DNA of 55,157 bases from Branchiostoma floridae (taxonomy: Eukaryota > Chordata > Leptocardii > Amphioxiformes > Branchiostomatidae), in contig NC_049989.1 in NCBI RefSeq assembly GCF_000003815.2, positions 22,102,136-22,157,292 of the forward strand. The letters are read 5' to 3'. Positions 31,170 to 42,800 of this stretch are shown one piece after another. The notes under the pieces were generated by a model. It did not search any database. It had not been told where the DNA came from and saw only the letters and a program-made list of their open reading frames with translations. Both the position numbers and the translations under genes were made by a program. Within the stretch, counting starts at the first letter, position 1; each line of letters starts with the position of its first letter.

Positions 31170-31260
31170 ATCCGTTGCTCGATATTGGCCATCGTAAAAT
31201 CCGAATTTGTATGAACATTACAGCCTTAGCTGTGGCTAAACAATCCGAAACAGGATTGAT
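31170..31260. mobile_element. Third decayed copy of the retrotransposon fragment
   Basis: Matches the start of 16519-16670: 'gatattggccatcgtaaaatcc', 'acattacagcc', 'gctgtggctaaacaatcc'. Confidence 0.5.
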
Positions 31261-31915
31261 GTGTTCAAAAATTTGTATTTTCCCTGAACTATTGTAGAGT
31301 GAAATTTGTTATCACCAAGCAGAGTAGGGGCATCTTCTAGTTTTAAAGAACGTTGCAGATAGATGTGAAAAAGCTAGGTGTGACGGATCGTTCAGTGTAA
31401 TATAACCAGCTGCTGCCGCGCCGCATGCCTGTGAAGCTGGTGTGTTACGCTGAAGGGCAGTTATACTGGCTATATAGATACAGATACATCAGTAGTTAAC
31501 TGCATGGATCACTAGGACGATATGAAAATGAATCTATGATAAGTCTCCGCTACAGAAGACACGTCTGTACTCAGTTGGGTACCCATGGGCTGGAGGGTCT
31601 CGGTTGCAGCTGAGGCCACAAAATTTGATTTGTTGTTTCTCAGATCTTGCAAACACTTGCTGGACTGGAAAATCCGTAAAAGGATAGTCTGAGGGGATAG
31701 TATGTACCTCGTTACACTGTTTCATTGAAGGAATGTAGTCAAATCAAGGTTTCCTCCCAGCCGTTTTCATCTTTAATTTTATCTACTTGCTGAATTTCTA
31801 TTGTCTAAGAGCCAAGGCAATGAGATGAAACATTAAACAGAATGGAAAAAAAAAAAGACTGTTACAAAATGACTAGCCTGTGTTTACACAATCTCTCGCT
31901 GTTTGGGTTAATGTT

Positions 31916-32076
31916 ATCTCCAAGCAGATCCTACAATAGCATAAGAGAGTACCAAACAGGCCAAGGAGTGTAGGTAGCCAAAAGGTGTCCATTTGCCAAA
32001 CAAATCCCTAAGCCGGCTTCACTCCTCTGCCAGCTTTTGATACTATCTCATGCTACCTTAGGATCTGCTTGGAGAT
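31916..32076. mobile_element. Small palindromic MITE
   Basis: 161 bp bounded by ATCTCCAAGCAGATCCTAC and its inverted partner GGATCTGCTTGGAGAT, with GCAT and a TACCAAA-type pair further in. No target duplication identified with confidence. Confidence 0.7.
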
Positions 32077-33570
32077 TAGGGTTGATGATCCCCTTACGTG
32101 GCGGCAACGTTAGGGCCGGTCGCTAAGGGCACAATTTTAGTCAGGCTAATAAAAAGACCAATGCTTACCTAACTCGCCGGACATTTAAAATAACCACACT
32201 AGACAGGAGGGATTGAGTTTGGAGTGACTCCAACGTTAAACATCGTCCTTTGCTGATTTATTAGGTGAATTATGAGTACTCTATCCTCCAACAGTTCAAC
32301 TCTGTTACAGGAACATACAGAGGATACCAAAACAGCATGGGGTCTCACACTGGAGTTCTGCTCTGACTGAACATTGCACATTGGTGTGAGATGGTCTAGC
32401 TTTGCGTGTGTCAAGGAAACTACACGACAACTCTGCGCAGATAAATATTTGTGAAAGCAACCCAAAGCAAAAAAACTTTGTCAGCGGAGCTACACCCTCT
32501 TACAGCAATGATGCAAGCATGTTCTCAGCCAATCACAGACCAGTGACCTGATCACATGGTCTAACCCCATCTTCCCACAATGCAACACACCCGACAGTAA
32601 AGTAAAGAACTGTGATATTTTCACACATAGGTTTTTCTGGTAAAGTATTTTTTCTTTATGGATATACATACATGTCAGTAGACTAGTCCTACACAACACT
32701 ACGGGTCTGTACACATATCAAACACTATTTACACAAATGGTAGATTATTCAACAAATTAACATTTCAACTTTTGAGCCTCTTCCATTTCGTAGGATCAGA
32801 TAAAACGCCACAAAAGGTTCCAACCACGACTCCGCACTAAAACTTTACAAACACTATCAAATTCATTTTGCAGGTTGTAGAGGCTCTTCGTCAATCAAGC
32901 CCTCAAATTCATTAAAAATAACTTACGTTGAAAAATAGGATACAAACGATGCCATTTCTGACAGAAGTGGTCTCCTCTCCAACACTAAAACATGCGGAAA
33001 TTCACGTTTCAATTCTCGACACTTGTCAAAACCCGTCAGTCCTTGAGAAGATACAAAAGGTTGGTTTGACATTGAGATGCTCTATTTTCAAGGACTCACA
33101 CTGAGTAGTATCTACTCATTCCAGGTTAGCTTGACAACATTGTCCGACCTAACTCGCTTTCTAACATATCTAGCTCCTTACCTACATGTACTATAGTCCA
33201 TTTGAAAAGAGCTCCAATTTCACAAGATCATAGTCTTCTGTCCTGAAGGAAGCACCACACTTACATAACTTTAACCATAAATCTTTTATCTTTGAACTTG
33301 ACAACATAGGATGAGTAGATTGGAACAGAGTTCTATTTTTTTTGCTTCCACAAAAATAATCTAGGGAATATCTAATAGAAAAACGATGGAACATTCACAA
33401 CAATTGTATACAACGTAGTAGTAAAGATAGCTTTCAAAAATATCTTCTTTGTTTTTCATCATCATCTGTACACCCCGAATCATTCATACATTTTGACCTC
33501 TGACCTTTACCCCAATCTGCAGAGAATCATGGGTAGTTGCAAAGGATGTAGGGAGTTTGGAATATGATCG

Positions 33571-33822
33571 TTATGGAACGGAGGTGGACCTGAGAAGGGT
33601 GGATTTCCCCGCCGTTTTGCGTTCGCTCGGCGCGAACCTCGTCGCGTGATCGACGATGCTGAACACGAACTGCAGACAGCCGACCTTGATGTAACTCCCA
33701 TGATGCAACAGGGCCGTGCCTTCCCATCCTGCACCACTGCCGCCGATGAGGCTGGAGCTGCTGGCTTTACAGTTACAGGGTTTTGACTGGTTCGAACCGC
33801 TCGCAGACATGCGTTTTCTCTC
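33571..33822 (-). CDS. PHF12: PHF12 exon 16 (last)
   Basis: [60 protein letters not shown].., ending LLRSTSVP and TAA at 33571-33573; the vertebrate protein ends LRSNSVP. The acceptor TTACAG at 33823 is the innermost of ten tandem copies. Confidence 0.95.
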   Translation of the reverse strand, partial: ERKRMSASGSNQSKPCNCKASSSSLIGGSGAGWEGTALLHHGSYIKVGCLQFVFSIVDHATRFAPSERKTAGKSTLLRSTSVP

Positions 33823-36800
33823 CTGTAATAACAAAGGTTTACCGTTACTGGTTTGGACTGGTTCGAACCGCTTGCAGACATGCGTTTTCTCTCCTGTAAC
33901 AACAAAGGTTCACAGTTACAGGGTTTCGACTGGTTCGAACCGCTCGCAGACATGCGTTTTCTCTCCTGTAATAACAAAGGTTTACCGTTACTGGTTTGGA
34001 CTGGTTCGAACCGCTTGCAGACATGCGTTTTCTCTCCTGTAACAACAAAGGTTCACAGTTACAGGGTTTCGACTGGTTCGAACCGCTCGCTGACATGCGT
34101 TTTCTCTCCTGTAACAACAAAGGTTTAAAGTTACTGGTTTGGACTGGTTCGAACCGCTCGCTGACATGCGTTTTCTCTCCTGTAACAACAAAGGTTCACA
34201 GTTACAGGGTTTCGACTGGTTCGAACCGCTCGCTGACATGCGTTTTCTCTCCTGTAACAACAAAGGTTTAAAGTTACTGGTTTGGACTGGTTCGAACCGC
34301 TCGCTGACATGCGTTTTCTCTCCTGTAACAACAAAGCTTTACAGTTACTGGTTTGGACTGGTTCGAACCGCTCGCAGACATGCGTTTTCTCTCCTGCAAC
34401 AACAAAGATTTACAGTTACAGGGTTTTGACTGGTTCGAACCGCTCGCAGACATGCGTTTTCTCTCCTGTAACAACAAAACAGAGGTTTGAACCACTCACA
34501 AACATGCGTTTTGCCTGCTGTAGGAACAAACTTATTGGCTCACAATTGCGTTACCAGGGGAAACCAGATATGCAAAACAAATAAACAAACAAACAAACAA
34601 ACCTTCTCCTCCTCCTTCTCCTGCTGCCTCCTGCAGATGATGCTCCGCACCTGGCTCACGATCGTGTTGCCGGGGGCAACCGCCGCCTGCTTGTCGGAGA
34701 AGTCGCAGGAGTAGAGCACGTTGTCGACGGTCGTCCCGTGCTCACTGTAGTTCAACAGTTCGTAGTGCTGCGTCGTCTGAGGAGGGGAGAAAACAAACAA
34801 TAAATAAATAACAAACAAACGTCGTTCCGTGCTTGCTGTAGTTCAACAGCTCGTAGTGCTGCGTTCTCTGAGGAGAAGCAAACAATAAACAAAAACGTCA
34901 ACCCCTGCAGTGACTTTTACATAAGTGGTACAACATGTAACTGTGAAGATACTAGTGCTGTGTCATCTGAAAATAGAAATCAATCAATCAATCAAGATGG
35001 TTTACACATCAAACAAGAAACTGGAAGCCAGAGGCTCAAGTTTTGTTGCACAAAGCGCTAGTCGACAAACAATGAACATCATAAAATACACAACTTTAAG
35101 ATTTAATGATAAAATTTGTCTTAAGATAAATCTATAGGGTTTTGCTGAATTGTCAAAGGCTGCCAAGCTCAGTCAGAGGACTGAAATTCTCACCTCATCG
35201 TAGAAGATGCAGGCGTGTTTTGCTGAGACGAAGCTGCAGTTGCCATAGTGATTCAGACAGACGTCCATGTCCCCTCCTGTGGGGAGAAAGATCTGTCAGA
35301 TTCTGTGGTACTGAAGGATGTGGTGCTACTCTTGTGTGCTGATCTACATAGTAGCCTGTTGCTATGTGCAGTTCTCTGTAGCTTCTTAGTTACCTGTTCC
35401 TATGTGTGCAGTTCTACAGAGTAGTTCTATATTTCCTTGTCTTCAGGTAGAGTGAAGTTTACCAGATTTTTACTGGCTGTCCCTAAGCAGGCAGCTCTAC
35501 AGTACCTGATCTGCAGCTCTACATTTGTGTTGTATCTATGTGGGTAGTTCTACAGTAGTTCTGTCCTTAGCTGTTCCTATGTGCAGTGTTCTGTAGTTAC
35601 CTGTTGCTATGTGCAGTGTTCTGTAGTTACCTGTTGCTATGAGCAGTGTTCTGTAGTTACCTGTTGCTATGTGCAGTGTTCTGTAGTTACCTGTTGCTAT
35701 GTGCAGTGTTCTGTAGTTTGTTCTGTAGTTACCTGTTGCCATGTGCAGTGTTCTGTAGTTACCTGTTGCTATGAGCAGTGTTCTGCAGTTACCTGTTGCT
35801 ATGAGCAGTGTTCTGTAGTTACCTGTTGCTATGTGCAGTGTTCTGTAGTTTGTTCTGTAGTTACCTGTTGCTATGTGCAGTGTTCTGTAGTTACCTGTTG
35901 CTATGAGCAGTGTTCTGTAGTTACCTGTTGCTATGAGCAGTGTTCTGTAGTTACCTGTTGCTATGTGCAGTGTTCTGTAGTTTGTTCTGTAGTTACCTGT
36001 TAACATGTGCAGTGTTCTGTAGTTTGTTCTGTAGTTACCAGTTGCTATGTGCAGTGTTCTATAGTTACCTGTTCCTATGTGCAGTGTTCTGTAGTTTGTT
36101 GTGTAGTTACCTGTTCCCATGTGCAGTGTTCTGTAGTTTGTTCTGTAGTTACCAGTTGCTATGTGCAGTGTTCTATAGTTACCTGTAGCTATGTGCAGTA
36201 TTCTGTAGTTACCTGTTCCTATGTGCAGTGTTCTGTAGTTACCTGTTGCTATGTGCAGTATTCTGTAGTTACCTGTTCCTATGTGCAGTTTTCTGTAGTT
36301 ACATGTTCCTATGTGCAGTGTTCTGTAGTTACCTGTTCCTATGTGCAGTGTTCTGTAGTTACCTGTTGCTATGAGCAGTGTTCTGTAGTTACCTGTTCCT
36401 ATGTGCAGTGTTCTGTAGTTTGTTCTGTAGTTACCTGTTCCTATGTGCAGTGTTCTATAGTTACCTGTTGCTATGTGCAGTGTTCTGTAGTTACCTGTTG
36501 CTATGTGCAGTGTTCTATAGTTACCTGTTGCTATGTGCAGTGTTCTAGTTACCTATTCCTATGTGCAGTTCTCTGTAGTTACCTGTTCCTATGTGCAGTG
36601 TTCTATAGTTACCTGTTCCTATGTGCAGTGTTCTGTAGTTTGTTGTGTAGTTACCTGTTCCCATGTGCAGTGTTCTGTAGTTTGTTCTGTAGTTACCAGT
36701 TGCTATGTGCAGTGTTCTATAGTTACCTGTTGCTATGTGCAGTGTTCTGTAGTTACCTGTTCCTATGTGCAGTGTTCTGTAGTTACCTGTTGCTATGTGC

Positions 36801-39800
36801 AGTATTCTGTAGTTACCTGTTCCTATGTGCAGTTTTCTGTAGTTACCTGTTCCTATGTGCAGTGTTCTGTAGTTACCTGTTCCTATGTGCAGTGTTCTGT
36901 AGTTACCTGTTGCTATGAGCAGTGTTCTGTAGTTACCTGTTCCTATGTGCAGTGTTCTGTAGTTTGTTCTGTAGTTAACTGTTCCTATGAGCAGTGTTCT
37001 GTAGTTACCTGTTCCTATGTGCAGTGTTCTGTAGTTAACTGTTCCTATATGCAGTGTTCTGTAGTTACCTGTTCCTATGTGCAGTGTTCTGTAGTTTGTT
37101 GTGTAGTTACCTGTTCCTATGAGCAGTGTTCTGTAGTTACCTGTTCCTATGTGCAGTGTTCTGTAGTTAACTGTTCCTATATGCAGTGTTCTGTAGTTAC
37201 CTGTTCCTATGTGCAGTGTTCTGTAGTTACCTGTTCCTATGTGCAGTGTTCTGTAGTTAACTGTTCCTATATGCAGTGTTCTGTAGTTACCTGTTGCTAT
37301 GTGCTGTGTTCTGTAGTTACCTGTCCCTATGTGCAGTGTTCTGTAGCTTGTTCTGTAGTTACCTGTTCCTATGTGCAGTGTTCTGTAGATGGTTCTGTAG
37401 TTACCTGTTCCTATGTGCAGTGTTCTGTAGTTACCTGTTCCTATGTGCAGTGTTCGGTAGTTACCTGTTCCTATGTGCAGTGTTCTGTAGTTACTTGTTC
37501 CTATGTGCAGTGTTCTGTAGTTACCTGTTCCTATGTGCAGTGTTTGGTAGTTACCTGTTCCTATGTGCAGTGTTCTGTAGTTACCTGTTCCTATGTGCAG
37601 TGTTCTATAGTTACCAGTTGCTATGTGCAGTGTTCTGTAGTTACCTGTTGCTATGTGCAGTGTTCTGTAGTTACCTGTTCCTATGTGCAGTGTTCTATAG
37701 TTACCAGTTGCTATGTGCAGTGTTCTGTAGTTACCTATTCCTATGTGGAGTGTTCTGTAGTTACCTGTTCCTATGTGGAGTGTTCTGTAGCACATCTGCA
37801 CCGGTTGCCCCTTGCCCGTGAGCGGACACATGACGGCTCGCGCCTGCAGCTGTTGCGAACTCCCAGACAACAGCGGCCCGTTCAATCCATTAAACAGCGT
37901 CTTCTTATTGCTAGGCTGGGAGGCGGACGTCTGGAAGGGGAAGGAACAGATTAAGAAAATCTTAAGATTTGCTCTTTCTCCATCTTATGATTCTAAGATA
38001 GGGTCTCATGCCCATTTTGCAAACTGTGTTAGGGGAGGCAAAATAGAATGAGCTGCATGAAAGTTTGTGGCAGGAGAAATTGTCTGAGTAGCATAAGATG
38101 AGCTGTATGTCTCACAATTAGTGGGAGGCTATGCTTGAGTAGTATAGGAGGACCTGTATGTCTAACCTTTGGTGGGAGGCTATCCTTGAGTAGTATAGGT
38201 TGATCTGAATGCCTAACCTTTGGTGGGAGGCCATGCTTGAGTAGTATAGGTTGATCTGAATGTCTCACCTTTGGTGGGAGGAGCTGCTGTAGCCTCTGGA
38301 AGGCCAGGATGTTGATCAGCTGCTGGTCCAGCTTGCTCAGCTCAACTTCTGTATAACAAAATAAAAATTTCTGTCAAACGAAATGAAACTTTGTTCACAA
38401 CATTTGAATTCTAGCACTCAACATCAACATAAGTCACAATTTAGTACTCTGGCTAGAGTGTTGGAGCACAGGGGCCGCTTGCAATTCAGGCCCCTATTCA
38501 ACCAGCCCCTGAGAAGTTTGTGACCCTTCAAACATCTTGTATTTCAGCCGTACACAGTAAAAAAATTCCGGTGAGAACCCCATTGTACTGGTGTACTTGA
38601 CCTATTACTACAGTGACTGACTAGACCTTTTGACTGAAATCTACATTGCATTTCTAATCTAAATGTGCTGGTTCAGAACTTCCCACAATGCATCACTGAC
38701 CTCCGACCCCGTCAATCATGGCCTGCAGCTGGTTGTTGAGGTTCTGTATCGTCGGGGAGGAGCTCAGCATGGTGACGGGCGTAGTCTTGTTGCCCCCGGC
38801 AACACCCACGCTCGGACTGGGACTGTTCACAGGTTTGGCTGGAAAGCGAGAGAAGAAAGTTGATACAAGATGGTGCCTATGTTTACAGAGAATGACAGTC
38901 CTATATAATATCACATGAAGGTGGAATTAATCTTCAGCTAACAGACTTCCTGTTCAATCAAGCCTTTAAATAATCAATGCTGGCTTCTTGGGTTGGGCCC
39001 CTTTACCCAGTCCAACAAAATTTCCTTTCCAGTGTAGAACAGATATTAAGTGAGTGTTGAATCCACATTCATATTCATCTGTTTTGAGGATGCTGAACAT
39101 ACTGATACAGATACAGATACTTTAATTTGTAACATGAGATAAAAATCGCAAGCCGCTAAAATTAAATGCTGTGAACTACTCCCTTTCTGCCCAACCGCTA
39201 AAATTACAGACCGTTACAATAAATGGATTTACTCTCCTCAGGGTCACTAAGACAGCTAACCAGCACTAAGGTAACCTGTGTGTTTAAGGCGGCTATATGT
39301 TTCTCAAGTTCATGTCTGAAGTTTTGCCCGTGACCTCACCTGACCCTGCCGTCTGGCTGTTCACCATCCTCCCCAAACTTCCCATCAGCCCTGCAGCCGA
39401 CCCCGTAACCGTGGGCGACGACCTCCCTCCCACAGGGCTCTGATTGACAGCTACAGTTGACACACCCTGCCCCACGCTGACCTTTGGCACTTGACCTGAC
39501 CGTGCATTAGGAGCCATGACCCTTGTTGTGACAACAGTGCCCTGTCTCCCGGCAACTGCGCCCTGTCTCCCGGCAACCGTCGTCACAAATCTTTGCTGTA
39601 GGTTTGCCGTCATGCTGTTCGGCACAGTGACAATGACACGCGACTCCCCGGGTTTGACCTCGGGTTCCCCTCCGACCTTTGGCCTGGGGACGGAATGGTT
39701 GGGTGTCCACGCGGCGTCGCGGCTCCGCTCTGGGTCAGGCTTCAGGAGGTCCAGTAATGTTTCTGGCGTGGAACTGCTGATCGACGTGCTCTTTCCGCCA

Positions 39801-42800
39801 GACGGAACCGGCCCATTGGCCTTCCCCTCCGTTCTCTGGCACGTGGGCCCATTGGCCACGACTTCCTGAGGTTTGGCTGTCCCATGTGGACCAGCCTGGT
39901 GCCCGTGTGGGCCAGCTTGGTGCCCGGGGCTCGAGTCTCTCTGAAGGGCCGCCTCCTGTTTGACCGGCCCGTTGGGAACAGGGGAGCTACCGCTGGTCGC
40001 CACGGCGACAGAGTTCGTGTGCTGTGATTGGTCGAGAGTTCCTGAGGCAGTGGTTGCTGTGGTGACGGAGCCAGATGCGGCGGTGACGGGCGGAGAGGGC
40101 ACGCGGGTGGTTTCTACGGTAACGGGCGCGGATGTTGGGACGCTGGTTTTGATGCCTGGTGTCTCACCCCGCAGCTGTTGCTGTGTGAGATGCTGCGCCA
40201 CTTTCACCTGCATCGCGATCACACTCTTCAGCCACTACAGGGGAGAAAACAGGTCAATGATTAGGTCAAACAAAGCAAAAGGTAACGACTACAGAGGAGA
40301 GAAAAACAGCTGCATGACAATCACACTCTTTAGCCACTACAGGTGAGAGAACAACACGTCAGTGATCAGGTAACCACAGGGGAGAGAACAACAGCTGTAT
40401 AGTGATCACGCTCTTTAGCCACTACAGGGGAGAAATAACATGGTAGCAATGAGGAGTGGGGCTTCTTATTTCAACAGGTGGCAACAATCAAGTTTGTTGG
40501 TTTTTGGATCCAATACATTACTGTGCTGAAAAAGAAGATGAACATGAACAGAAGTCTCTAGCATTAAGATTTAACAAAATGCAGCCTTTTTGCAGTCTTA
40601 TGTAAATAAAAAAAATTACGTTTTGAGAAAACAACGAAGTGTCAGGGTTCTAGCCAGGATTTTATTTTTAGCGTAGTGGGAATGACATGGTAGCGAAGCC
40701 ACTAATCAGGAGATTGGTGTGGAAGGGGGGTCTTGGTCCTTCCAAGGTGAGATTTGAAGATGTAGAGTTAAAAGTTAGGATTTTGGGGTCAGTTTTGAGT
40801 GGCATATTATCATTTTTCATTGTTCAGACATTGATTAGTCATTGTTGAACAAGCAAATGGCAGCAAAGCACGACTACACTAGTTAGAAATTAGCGTAGTG
40901 GCCCTTATTTTAGCGTAGGGTTCACAAATTTTAGCGTAGTGGCCCACTACGCTAAAATGCACTAGCTAGAACCCTGTTGTTCCTCTGATGTGGTCTTATG
41001 CAAACAAATGAATGACATTTAGAGGAAACAAAGAAGTGTTGCTCTGATGTGGCCTTATGCAAACAAATAAATGACATTTAGAGAAAACAAAGAAGTGTTG
41101 GTCTGATGTGGCCTTATGCTAACAAATAGATGACATTTAGAGAAAACAAAGAAGCTTTGCTCACATCCTCCTGCTCGCCTGCAGTGGTGCTGGGTGAGGT
41201 CGGGCGTGGTTCTTTGGGCGGGGCCGCCTGGCACAACCGCTTGGGCGGGGGCGGCATCAGGGGCGGCGGCAGCACGTACTGCTGCTTTATCGCGTTGGGA
41301 ACCTGTAAACAATAAACAATAATAAACATCAGCAAACAACGGCGGGGCCGCCTGGCACAACCGCTTGGGTGGCGGTGGCATCAGGGGCGGCGGCAGCACA
41401 TACTGCTGCTTTATCGCATTGGGAACCTGTAAACAATAAACAATAATAAACATCAGCAAACAACAGGTACTGTTGCTTTATCGCGTTGGGAACCTGTAAA
41501 CAATAAACAACAATAAACAACAGTATACAATAAACAACAGGTACTGCTGCTTTATAGCGTTTGAAAGCTGGGAATAAATAAAAAATACAAGTTTTACATT
41601 TTGTCATCCTTCTGACTGTGTTGTGGAACAGCTGCATGTTTCCCCGTTACCCAGAAGTTTTGGTTTTCATCCGTCAATACACGCACCAATCTTGTGTCCT
41701 TGGAACAGGCACTTAATTTGCCTTTTCTCACTTCACCAAGGGTACCTAGCGTTCGTTAGGCATGTCTCTTGTAAAGGATGTTAAATGCAGGTCCTGTGTT
41801 TGAGGAGAGCAACACCTCGAGAACCCAACCACACAGTTCATCATAACTGTGTCATAGTCACATGACTTACGTTGATGGTTTTCCGCTTGGCGGGTCGCTC
41901 CCGTCGGAAAGGCGGATATTTCCGATGGATCTTGTACAGGAAGTCGATCTTCACGGCATGCTGGGATATCCGCCCGTTGAACTTGTTGAAGATCTCGCAT
42001 CTCTCCGTCAGAGTCAGGTTTTTCTGGTTTAACTGCAAATAAAGACAGGACAAACATTGACTCCACTCAGGGTTGTAGCCTGCACCCGTCTTTCCGTCCT
42101 TTGACGGAATTTTGCTGGTGGGGATGGAAAAAAATTTTGCCAATTCCGTCCTCTGTGACTGACAAAAATCGATAATGTGTACTTTTTCACCAAAACAGAT
42201 GCTGTTGAACAGCTTAGTCTACCAGCAAAATTTACACCACAAAAATAGCATTTCAGAGGGTTTAGATTTTAAAATTTTCCAGGGGAGCAGGTCTCAAGCC
42301 CCAACACCAAGCCTTAGGTGCTAGATAAGATTCAAAATCGAAGGGAAGGAAATGATTTCAGTCTGGCTACAACCCTGAATCCACTATAGAAAAGAACATC
42401 TTTCAAGGGATTATTCTAGGAAGTAAGCACTATCGAGAAATGCATGTCAAACTTGCTCCAGTTTGACTGCAACAATACGTGGTAAGCTTCCATGTAACAA
42501 ACATGAAGACAGGGTCTTGAAGACAGCCCTAATTCTGACTTACAATCTTGTTCTGATTGGCTGTGTACTTACGATGGTGTATTCTGATTGGCTGCATACT
42601 TAACATGGCATGCTCTGATTGGCTGCATACTCACAATTGTGTTTTTTGATTGGCCGTGTACTTACAATGGTGTGCTCTGATTGGCTGTGTACTTACGATG
42701 GTGTATTCTGATTGGCTGTGTACCTACAATGGCATGTTCTGATTGGCTGGGTACTTACGATGGCGTGCTCTGATTGGCTGTGTACTTATGAAGACATGCT

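Larger units (their letters stand above)
30301..33570. other. Intergenic DNA between UNC119 and PHF12
   Basis: No gene recognised. It must contain the 3' UTR of PHF12 (no canonical AATAAA was found in the first 500 bp after the stop) and two small MITEs listed separately. Short open frames on both strands have no recognisable product. Confidence 0.5.

Noticed and set aside
33507-34584. Several 90-150 residue frames on both strands around 34 kb
   Set aside because: Shadows of the exon 16 acceptor array; only the innermost copy continues into the conserved PHF12 C-terminus.
36007-37954. Long + strand open frames rich in [10 protein letters not shown] and [10 protein letters not shown]
   Set aside because: They are the antisense and shifted readings of the 30-bp donor array of PHF12; a repeat unit that is a multiple of three and lacks stops keeps all such frames open.
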